Origin: Chloroflexota bacterium
Lineage (GTDB): Bacteria; Chloroflexota; Ktedonobacteria; Ktedonobacterales; Ktedonobacteraceae
DNA length: 10,986 nucleotides
Direction: 5' to 3'
NCBI GenBank assembly: GCA_027316975.1
Contig: DAHVFL010000120.1
Span: 1-10,986 of the forward strand
Shown: positions 5,977 to 10,986 of the stretch, in pieces
Layout: each line of letters opens with the position of its first letter
How positions within the stretch are numbered: position 1 is the stretch's first letter
Notes under the pieces: generated by a model
The model's input: the letters and a program-made list of their open reading frames with translations, nothing else
Database searches by the model: none
Told to the model about the DNA's origin: nothing
Position numbers and translations under genes: made by a program

Positions 5977-6030
5977 GAAGAGTGAAGTGAAGAGGAAGCA
6001 GCGCGCTGCTTCCTCTTCACTTCACTCTTC
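5977..6030. repeat. Perfect 54-bp palindrome (27-bp arms, no spacer)
   Basis: Arms 5977-6003 and 6004-6030 are exact reverse complements with centre CAGCGCGCTG. The left arm is strongly purine-biased (GAAGAGTGAAGTGAAGAGG). It begins 17 bases after the stop of the preceding gene, and no T tract follows on either strand. As RNA it would form a very stable hairpin and probably act as a transcript end or processing site. As DNA it could extrude as a cruciform or bind a dimeric protein. Confidence 0.93.
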
Positions 6031-6067
6031 AGGAGGAACCCGGTGGGGATTTGTATGAAATAACCGG

Positions 6068-6095
6068 TTCAAAGACTTTGCGTATTCAGTACAAT
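6068..6095 (+). promoter_or_regulatory. Probable sigma-70-type promoter for the 310-aa protein gene
   Basis: TTCAAA (6068-6073) and TACAAT (6090-6095) are 16 bp apart and match 4/6 and 5/6 of the -35 and -10 consensus. The expected start near 6102 gives a leader of about 45 bases to the GTG at 6148. A small palindrome, AACCGGTT (6062-6069), overlaps the -35 and might be an operator half-site. Confidence 0.42.
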
Positions 6096-6147
6096 AGATA
6101 ATAAGAGTATGTGTTATGGCAGTGGTAGGTGTTAGAAGGGGGTACGT

Positions 6148-7080
6148 GTGAAGAGTCAGAAAAGCGAAGAGGGTGCTATCGGCGGGCGCAATACAGCAAC
6201 CTCCCTGAGCGAACAAGAAACGGTTGCGCCAATCGCCCTTATATCTGAGCCGCAGATGCCTCCTACCGGTCAATTCACGTTTTATGAACAGCAAGGACAT
6301 GATTCCGCCCGCATGGTCGCCACGGGTGGGCTTGCCATCATTTTGGGGCAACTTGTCGCCTATTTTACCAACCGCGCGCATATCGACGATCTCGACGTAC
6401 TCAGTTTTAGCTTGCACCACCTGTTTTGCCGCGTAGACTACCTCTACAATAGTGCATTACCCGCGCTGGCAAACTGGATGGCTACAACCCAGGGGCGACC
6501 TATGCAGACCGGTGCGCGCCAGCGCCAGCATATTTGGACGCAATTACAAACCATCAACCGCGCGCTTGATCGCATGGAACCGCTCTGCCACCTCCTGAGC
6601 GACTCCACCGAATGCATTCTTGAAAGCTTCGACCTCACCAGCGATATGATCCCACTACCTGACGACGAGAAGACACATGGGCAAGAAGAAGCGGGTAGTG
6701 AAAGAGCCTGGCTGCAAATCGTTGACCCGGAACGTTGGGAACAGGCATTCAGCTCGGTGACACAACACCTGCTCTCCTGGCAACAAAACCACAGCACAGT
6801 GCCCACCTTCTCATCACAGTTCGCGCGCCTGCTTCCTACCATCCCTGCGCTATCTGAACTGGACACCGCCTTCGCCACTATCCTTGATAACGCCGGTGCC
6901 ATCTTCGGAGACATCCTGCCCGGCTTTCGCGCTATCCTCTCGTCCGATGAATCAATCGTAGCCGCCCTGCTCTATGACCTGATGCAGCAATCAGACCAGT
7001 TGCTTGTCAAGTTCGAGACCACTCTCGAACCCATAAACGCGCTTATTAAATACTACGCCATCGGACCCGAATTAAGCTAA
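6148..7080 (+). CDS. Unrecognised 310-aa helical protein
   Basis: The frame opens with GTG at 6148, supported by the purine-rich GAAGGGGG (6135-6142) upstream. The first 40 residues are polar and probably disordered. After that the sequence is almost entirely alpha-helical in appearance. A mildly hydrophobic stretch at about 56-73 (MVATGGLAIILGQLVAYF) is too weak to be sure of a membrane span. Trp- and Leu-rich amphipathic segments follow (HLFCRVDYLYNSALPALANW, LQTINRALDRMEPLCHLL), then an acidic linker (PLPDDEKTHGQEEAGSE, about 169-185) and a second helical block to the end. I recognise no domain or catalytic motif. It stands upstream of the GGDEF-like/MshEN protein on the same strand with a 140-bp gap, so a link is possible but unproven. 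Confidence 0.72.
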   Translation: MKSQKSEEGAIGGRNTATSLSEQETVAPIALISEPQMPPTGQFTFYEQQGHDSARMVATGGLAIILGQLVAYFTNRAHIDDLDVLSFSLHHLFCRVDYLYNSALPALANWMATTQGRPMQTGARQRQHIWTQLQTINRALDRMEPLCHLLSDSTECILESFDLTSDMIPLPDDEKTHGQEEAGSERAWLQIVDPERWEQAFSSVTQHLLSWQQNHSTVPTFSSQFARLLPTIPALSELDTAFATILDNAGAIFGDILPGFRAILSSDESIVAALLYDLMQQSDQLLVKFETTLEPINALIKYYAIGPELS

Positions 7081-7207
7081 CAGTATCTTAACCACAATGT
7101 GCGTGTCTTAACGAAACTATAACCATAATGACGCGATGATCCCAACGTTCTGCCAGTAAGATGGATGGTACAACGAACTCTTACCTGTCTCGTGAATACC
7201 TCCTCCT

Positions 7208-7213
7208 AAGGAG
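7208..7213 (+). promoter_or_regulatory. Ribosome site that decides the start of the GGDEF-like/MshEN gene
   Basis: AAGGAG lies seven bases before the ATG at 7221. The in-frame ATG at 7161 has only a weak AGTAAG before it. The site is itself the right half of CTCCT-A-AGGAG (7203-7213), but the one-base centre means the two halves cannot fold back on each other as a simple hairpin. Confidence 0.7.
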
Positions 7214-7220
7214 CAGATGT

Positions 7221-8051
7221 ATGGGCTATGAAGCAATCGTTCTTCCATCGAAGGAAGCTACCAGCGCGCACTATACCTGTGAAAGTATCGACACACTGCA
7301 ACCGGTACAGGCAGCCTTTGAAGAGATACTGGCATCAGGAGTTGACCGGGTAGCCCTGGTCATCATCAAACTGAATTATGAGCAAGATGCCCGTTTAGCG
7401 CACGCGACGCAGAGCAGCGCGTACCTTTTGAGCATCCTGCGTCCCATGGTGCGCAAAACCGATTGCGTCTTCTTACATGATAACACGCTCTATTTTGTGC
7501 TACGCGGCTCAAACCAGCAGGGCGGTTCGATTGTGGAGACGCGCCTGTGGGAGGCGCTGCTGTGGCGCGTTCACAATATGACTGAGCGAGAATTTCTGCG
7601 CCCTGCCAGTATGACCATCGGGCATAGCGGCTATCAAGAGTCAAACGCGAATATTGCGGAGAGCATCGAAGCTGCCAATTTCGTCAGTAAGCGCTATAAC
7701 TGGCAGGCGGAAAAACCCTCTCGCAAACCGCTGCGCCATCTCCAGGCCGCGCTCCAGGCGCCAGAGGAAGATACCGAACTTCCAGCCCTGGCTCGCAAGC
7801 TAGGTATTCCCTACCTGACCCTCTTGCCGCATAAACTGCCCGCCGGGGTGCAGCGTCTCGTCAATCCCTCGCTGGCACAGGAATTGCGCTGCTTCCCCAT
7901 TGGCCGCGAACGCAACACCCTCACCGTCGCCATGCTCAATCCACAGGATAACGCGGCCCTGGACCGCCTGCATGAAGAGACCGGCCTGTTCATCTTCCCC
8001 GTGCTGGCACACCCGCAGGCGCTACAACTAGCGCTTGAACAATTAGTCTAA
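7221..8051 (+). CDS. Degenerate GGDEF-like domain fused to MshEN (GspE N-terminal) domain; candidate c-di-GMP receptor
   Basis: From the favoured start the product is 276 aa, with no membrane span or signal. Residues about 42-160 have the outline of a GGDEF domain: a first strand VDRVALVIIKLN, a helix SAYLLSILRPMVRKTD, and the position normally holding R-x-GGDEF replaced by LHDNTLYFVLRG (85-96). A late strand SMTIGHSGYQES (130-141) and helix NIAESIEAAN (144-153) mirror the usual T-x-SIG-x-A and L-x-x-AD. The signature residues are gone, so cyclase activity is not expected. Residues about 187-276 match the MshEN/T2SSE-N fold: LPALARKLGIPYLTLLPHKL, then a strand pair with LTVAMLNPQDNAALDRLHEETG, ending PVLAHPQALQLAL. 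MshEN domains of type II secretion and type IV pilus ATPases can bind c-di-GMP. No ATPase follows here, so a regulatory role is inferred. A terminator follows the stop. Confidence 0.78.
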   Translation: MGYEAIVLPSKEATSAHYTCESIDTLQPVQAAFEEILASGVDRVALVIIKLNYEQDARLAHATQSSAYLLSILRPMVRKTDCVFLHDNTLYFVLRGSNQQGGSIVETRLWEALLWRVHNMTEREFLRPASMTIGHSGYQESNANIAESIEAANFVSKRYNWQAEKPSRKPLRHLQAALQAPEEDTELPALARKLGIPYLTLLPHKLPAGVQRLVNPSLAQELRCFPIGRERNTLTVAMLNPQDNAALDRLHEETGLFIFPVLAHPQALQLALEQLV

Positions 8052-8073
8052 GCAAGATACAATAATCAGTAGC

Positions 8074-8095
8074 GACACCCCTTGCGGGTGTCTTT
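8074..8095 (+). terminator. Intrinsic terminator of the GGDEF-like/MshEN gene
   Basis: GACACCC (8074-8080), loop CTTGC, GGGTGTC (8086-8092), then TTT (8093-8095). It lies 22 bases past the stop at 8051. The stem is GC-rich but the T run is short, so efficiency may be moderate. Confidence 0.7.
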
Positions 8096-8246
8096 CACTG
8101 GTAGGTTTTTTAGGAAAGGGGCCAGCGAGCGGAGCTGTCATGCTGAGCGCAGCGAAGGATCTGCGTGCTGCCGACGAGAGATCCTTCGCTGCGCTCAGCA
8201 TGACAGCCTCTGGTGATCGGCGCGTTTTAATAAACCTACCGGTGAA
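8094..8246. mobile_element. MITE-like nested inverted-repeat element, about 153 bp
   Basis: Outer imperfect inverted repeats at 8094-8112 (TTCACTGGTAGGTTTTTTA) and 8228-8246 match at 17 of 19 positions. Inside them is a perfect 28-bp inverted repeat (8135-8162 / 8179-8206) with a 16-base loop. No protein is encoded and no target-site duplication is obvious. The size and terminal repeats fit a non-autonomous miniature element, but the outer repeats might be coincidental remnants of the flanks. It lies between the MshEN gene terminator and the epimerase gene, so it separates that gene from any upstream promoter. Confidence 0.55.
8135..8206. repeat. 28-bp inverted repeat of the TGTCATGCTGAGCGCAGCG family
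   Basis: Arms 8135-8162 and 8179-8206 are perfect reverse complements. The arm sequence (TGTCATGCTGAGCGCAGCG continuing to AAGGATCT) is one I recognise as a very common intergenic repeat in Chloroflexota and other environmental bacterial genomes. Its function is not established. The loop is 16 bases (8163-8178). Confidence 0.9.
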
Positions 8247-8300
8247 GGCTTGTGGGTGTCCCGTGGCATAGAACGAGAGCAAGAAAGGCAATGGCGTTTC

Positions 8301-9224
8301 ATGAGAGTCTTAGTAACCGGTGGGGCAGGCTTCATCGGGTCACATATCGTTGATCAATGCATCGCGGCGGGTCACGAGGTCGCGATTGTAGATAATTTGT
8401 GGGAAGAGGGTGGCGGCAAAACACAGAACCTCAACGCCCAGGCCACATTCTATCGCGCAGATGTGACAGACGAAGCGACACTTTCGCATATATTCGACGA
8501 GGTGCGCCCCGAAATCGTCAGTCACCAGGCCGCGCAACACAGCGTCGCCATTTCAACCAAAAATCCCCGGCTTGATGCGCGTGTCAACGTACTTGGCCTG
8601 CTCAATATGCTGACTAACTGCACGCGCACCGGCACGCGCAAAATTGTTTTCGCCTCATCCGGCGCCACCTACGGCACCCCCGCCTATCTCCCCATCAACG
8701 AGGACACACCGCAACGCCCCGAGTCGCCCTACGGCATCACCAAGATGGTCGCAGAACACTACCTGCGCTACTGGCAGGAAGCCAACGGCCTGACCTACAC
8801 CGCCCTGCGCTACGGCAACGTCTTTGGCCCGCGCCAGGACCCCAACGGAGAAGCAGGCGTCATCGCCATCTTCGCCAAACGCTTCCTGAATCACGACTCC
8901 GTGCGTATCGACTGGGACGGCGAACAGCAAAAAGACTACGTCTACGTAGAGGATGTCGCCCGCGCCAACCTGCTTGCCCTCGACAACGGAGACAACGAGA
9001 TTTTCTGCATCGGCACCGGGCGCGGCGCGTCCGTCAACGAACTCTACCGCGTGCTGGAAAAGACCACCGGCTACTCGCCAGAAATCGTGCGCGCCCCCAG
9101 ACGCCCCGGCGATATCTACCTGGCCTACTTCGACTCCAGCAAAGCCGCGCGCGTGCTCGGCTGGAAACCCCGGGAAACGCTGGAAGAAGGCATTAAGAAC
9201 ACAGTGGATTATTTCCGGCAATAA
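8301..9224 (+). CDS. NAD-dependent epimerase/dehydratase (GalE-like, extended SDR family)
   Basis: A 307-aa extended short-chain dehydrogenase acting on nucleotide sugars in the cytoplasm. The N-terminal Rossmann motif VTGGAGFIGSH (5-15) binds NAD, with Asp31 at the end of strand 2 (VDNL) and Asp54 in the ADVTD segment. The catalytic set is Ser119/Ser120 in FASSGATYG and Y144-G-I-T-K148. KDYVYVEDVARA (211-222) and RAPRRPGDI (264-272) are conserved substrate-domain motifs of the UDP-glucose 4-epimerase group. Length is normal. The ATG at 8301 puts the GxxGxxG motif at the expected distance; a TTG at 8250 would add 17 poor residues. The ribosome site is weak (AAAGG, 12 bases away). 4-epimerase activity is the likeliest, but dehydratase or C5-epimerase relatives cannot be excluded. 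It faces a heptose gene pair. Confidence 0.88.
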   Translation: MRVLVTGGAGFIGSHIVDQCIAAGHEVAIVDNLWEEGGGKTQNLNAQATFYRADVTDEATLSHIFDEVRPEIVSHQAAQHSVAISTKNPRLDARVNVLGLLNMLTNCTRTGTRKIVFASSGATYGTPAYLPINEDTPQRPESPYGITKMVAEHYLRYWQEANGLTYTALRYGNVFGPRQDPNGEAGVIAIFAKRFLNHDSVRIDWDGEQQKDYVYVEDVARANLLALDNGDNEIFCIGTGRGASVNELYRVLEKTTGYSPEIVRAPRRPGDIYLAYFDSSKAARVLGWKPRETLEEGIKNTVDYFRQ

Positions 9225-9283
9225 GATAGGGGCAAAAAAACCGGTACCTGAAACGGGTACCGGTTTTTTTGCCCCTATCTTAT
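9221..9283. terminator. Bidirectional terminator between epimerase gene and gmhA
   Basis: Arms 9221-9249 and 9255-9283 pair over 29 positions (one G-T wobble) with loop GAAAC. The core CCGGTACC stem is flanked by seven A residues (9234-9240) and seven T residues (9264-9270), giving a T tract after the stem on both strands. The stop codons of both convergent genes (9222-9224 and 9280-9282) lie entirely within the outer arms. Confidence 0.93.
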
Positions 9284-9876
9284 GAGTTCGTTCCCGCGAG
9301 AGCCAGCGTCTGCGCGTAGGTCCTGACAACTTCGCGCATGTGGCGCGTGATGACATGCGCCAGAATCATATGCGCATCTTCCTCTTGCTCGATATTCTGG
9401 CCGGGAGCTAGCACGCAGGCATCGACCATATCTTTCAGCTTGCCACCCTTTGCGCCCAGCAGGCCAATCGTGGCGGCGCGACTCTGCCGCGCCAGTTTCA
9501 CAGCATTGATGACATTGGCAGAATTGCCGCTCGCGCTGATGCCAATTACCACATCGCCCGGCTCTATCATGTTAGCAAGTTGCTCCGCGAAGATATGCTC
9601 ATAATGCGTATCGTTGCTCCAGGCCGTGATGAGGGGAACATGATCGGTCAGCGAAATAGCCTTCACGCGCGGCGCGCCCGCCATAATAGTATTCTTGGAA
9701 AGATCGAGCGCGAAATGCGAGGCCGTAGCTGCGCTGCCGCCATTGCCCATCACAAACACGCGGTGTCCATTATGATACCCTTCTTCAAGAATACCCAGCA
9801 CCTTTGTAAGATCGAGAAGCGAGATAGCGCGCATCATCTGCTCAAGCTCGGCAAAGTAATTGATTATTGATTCCAA
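9280..9876 (-). CDS. gmhA: Phosphoheptose isomerase (sedoheptulose 7-phosphate isomerase, SIS domain)
   Basis: GmhA converts sedoheptulose 7-phosphate to D-glycero-D-manno-heptose 7-phosphate. With a TTG start at 9876 the product is 198 aa, the normal family length. Sugar-phosphate isomerase (SIS) motifs are clear: VMGNGGSAATASHF (42-55), GISASGNSANVINA (112-125), and TIGLLGAKGGKLKDM (136-150). The C-terminal helix EEDAHMILAHVI (165-176) carries the paired His residues typical of GmhA. At the position of the catalytic Glu in HFAEEL of the E. coli enzyme, this protein reads HFALDL, so Asp may replace it; alignment should confirm this. GGGGAG (complement of 9885-9890) lies eight bases before the TTG. 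The upstream ATG at 9945 would overlap hddA by 46 bp and add odd residues. It follows hddA by 23 bases on the same strand. Confidence 0.88.
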   Translation of the reverse strand: MESIINYFAELEQMMRAISLLDLTKVLGILEEGYHNGHRVFVMGNGGSAATASHFALDLSKNTIMAGAPRVKAISLTDHVPLITAWSNDTHYEHIFAEQLANMIEPGDVVIGISASGNSANVINAVKLARQSRAATIGLLGAKGGKLKDMVDACVLAPGQNIEQEEDAHMILAHVITRHMREVVRTYAQTLALAGTNS

Positions 9877-9884
9877 TATGCTTT

Positions 9885-9890
9885 CTCCCC
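9885..9890 (-). promoter_or_regulatory. Ribosome site supporting a TTG start for gmhA
   Basis: GGGGAG on the minus strand is eight bases from TTG (9876-9874). The next in-frame ATGs, at residues 14-15 of that product, would cut into the first helix of the SIS fold. The in-frame ATA three bases upstream (9879-9877) is a less likely start. Confidence 0.6.
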
Positions 9891-9899
9891 GTTTAGAAT

Positions 9900-10964
9900 T
9901 TAGACCTCTAGCGCGTGCGCGTGTTCGGCGTATGGAGCAACCCACAGGTTGTTAAAACTGGCAACATTCAACAAAACCGTTGCCCCCGAATGATCAAAGT
10001 GGAAATTCATCCGTTTCAATCCGCGTTCCTCAAGCGCCCCGGTAACGGCATTCTGCTTCTCTTCGGGACAATAGAGCATCAAAAATCCGCCGCCGCCTGC
10101 TCCGGTAATCTTGCCCGCCGTTGCCCCGTACTGAAGAGCGAGACTGTAATACTCATCAATGATGCCCGTCGAGAGATTGGGAGCCAGGCGGCGCTTCTCC
10201 TGCCACGAATACGCGAGCAGCCGCGCAAATTCATCCAGGTCGCCTTTTTTCAGGCAAGCCTCCACATCAATTGCCACCTGTTTGATGTTATGCAACGCCT
10301 GCAACACCGGGCCATCGCGATCTTCGGTCGATTTTCGCTGGTGTTGGAGAATAGAAGTTGACTCACGCGAACTGCCCGTAAAAAACAGCATCAGGCGGCC
10401 CTCGAGCATCTGCTGCACCTCGCGGTCAATACGCAACGGCTCGACAGTAACGCCCTCACTGCTAAAGGTAATCTTATTCAGACCCCCAAACGCAGCCGCG
10501 TACTGATCTTGCTTGCCGATTGGCATACCCATTTTCGTAATCTCAATATACGATGCCAGTTCCGCCACCTGCTGTTTCGTCATGGGCTGCTCGGTCAAAG
10601 TGGAAAGGGCGCGGATCAGCGTCACCGCCGCCGCGCTGGATGATCCCAGCCCGGTGCCAGGTGGCACCTCGCTCGCCACAAACAGGTTAATACCCCGGCG
10701 AATGCCGAAGTGATGCAAGATAGCCTTGGGAAGAGCCAGGTCACCATTCCAGAACAAATCATTATACGGCGTATGACGAAACAAAGAGCGGTAATCAGCC
10801 GAAATCACTTGTAAATCATCCGACTCATCACTCGTAATTACCGTATAAAAATATTTATTAATGGCAGAGCTAATAACCACACCACCATATTTCGCATAAT
10901 ATGCCTCCAGATCCGTGCCACCACCACCAAAACTAATACGCATCGGCGCTCTTGCTATCAACAT
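9900..10964 (-). CDS. hddA: D-glycero-alpha-D-manno-heptose 7-phosphate kinase, GHMP family
   Basis: HddA uses ATP to phosphorylate heptose 7-phosphate at C1, giving heptose 1,7-bisphosphate for GDP-heptose synthesis. The 354-aa product has the GHMP kinase motifs in order: APMRISFGGGGTDLEAYY (6-23), the ATP-binding loop PPGTGLGSSSAAAV (101-114), MGMPIGKQDQYAAAFGG (145-161, likely catalytic Asp153), and KITGAGGGGFLMLYC (285-299). The FGGGGTD opening is typical of the HddA/fucokinase-like branch. Fucokinase-like or other sugar-1-kinases are alternatives, but the adjacent gmhA strongly favours heptose. The ATG at 10964 has only a moderate purine-rich site (GGAGAGAG) upstream. It leads the hddA-gmhA pair; further pathway genes (gmhB, hddC) may lie beyond the right edge. 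Confidence 0.88.
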   Translation of the reverse strand: MLIARAPMRISFGGGGTDLEAYYAKYGGVVISSAINKYFYTVITSDESDDLQVISADYRSLFRHTPYNDLFWNGDLALPKAILHHFGIRRGINLFVASEVPPGTGLGSSSAAAVTLIRALSTLTEQPMTKQQVAELASYIEITKMGMPIGKQDQYAAAFGGLNKITFSSEGVTVEPLRIDREVQQMLEGRLMLFFTGSSRESTSILQHQRKSTEDRDGPVLQALHNIKQVAIDVEACLKKGDLDEFARLLAYSWQEKRRLAPNLSTGIIDEYYSLALQYGATAGKITGAGGGGFLMLYCPEEKQNAVTGALEERGLKRMNFHFDHSGATVLLNVASFNNLWVAPYAEHAHALEV

Positions 10965-10986
10965 TATTTTTGTCTCTCTCCAGAAC

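Noticed and set aside
7161..7220. Upstream ATG start for the GGDEF-like/MshEN gene
   Set aside because: It has no good ribosome site, and the added 20 residues match no domain; the ATG at 7221 has AAGGAG at ideal spacing.
7221..8051. Active diguanylate cyclase
   Set aside because: The GGDEF signature position reads HDNTL, so metal and GTP binding residues are missing.
8250..8300. TTG start extending the epimerase by 17 residues
   Set aside because: The family fold begins at MRVLVTGGAGFIG, and the extra residues are charged and uncharacteristic, close to the edge of the repeat element.
8655..9356. 233-codon minus-strand reading frame opposite the epimerase
   Set aside because: It crosses the bidirectional terminator and overlaps gmhA out of frame, while the plus strand carries unmistakable epimerase motifs.
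9877..9945. ATG start at 9945 for gmhA
   Set aside because: It would overlap hddA by 46 bp and add an Arg-rich segment unlike the family N-terminus; the TTG at 9876 gives normal length with a ribosome site.
1..10986. tRNA, rRNA or riboswitch genes
   Set aside because: No cloverleaf with TTCGA-type loop, rRNA segment or known riboswitch core was seen by eye; a covariance-model scan would be needed for certainty.

Overview
This window looks like chromosomal DNA from a bacterium of the Chloroflexota, most likely the Ktedonobacteria. That placement is an inference. It rests on the style of the proteins (a Pro/Tyr-rich DUF4190 protein, tiny membrane proteins beside sigma factors, a standalone GGDEF-like/MshEN protein), on moderately high GC, and on gene gaps filled with large palindromes, including the widespread TGTCATGCTGAGCGCAGCG element. 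No rRNA, tRNA, CRISPR array, phage or transposase gene is visible.

Layout. (1) 1-2118, plus strand: the 3' end of an ECF-type sigma factor gene, a 98-aa single-span protein with a Tat-like SRRRVLR motif, a repeat-filled gap with a 28-bp tandem repeat, then tatA and tatC, a minimal TatAC protein-export pair with no tatB seen. (2) 2119-2833: a 31-bp-arm palindrome directly after tatC, then a DUF4190 protein. (3) 2834-5374, minus strand: a tightly packed operon read right to left, with a two-span helical membrane protein, a one-span helical membrane protein and an MFS transporter. (4) 5597-8051, plus strand: a GlsB/YeaQ-like small membrane protein, a perfect 54-bp palindrome, an unrecognised 310-aa protein, and a protein joining a degenerate GGDEF-like domain to an MshEN (GspE N-terminal) domain. 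(5) 8094-8246: a nested inverted-repeat, MITE-like element. (6) 8301-10964: an NAD-dependent sugar epimerase/dehydratase on the plus strand facing an hddA-gmhA pair on the minus strand. A bidirectional terminator between them contains both stop codons.

How the genes may work together. GmhA and HddA are the first two steps of GDP-D-glycero-alpha-D-manno-heptose synthesis (sedoheptulose-7-phosphate to heptose-7-phosphate to heptose-1,7-bisphosphate). The facing nucleotide-sugar epimerase suggests a glycan or secondary-metabolite sugar locus running off the right edge. TatA and TatC form an export module. The GGDEF-like/MshEN protein is a plausible cyclic-di-GMP receptor without its own cyclase activity.

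The most unusual feature is the set of long, perfect or nearly perfect palindromes of unrelated sequence (arms 27-31 bp) after gene ends at 2120-2187, 5977-6030, 8135-8206 and 9221-9283. Only the last has the T tracts of a normal intrinsic terminator.
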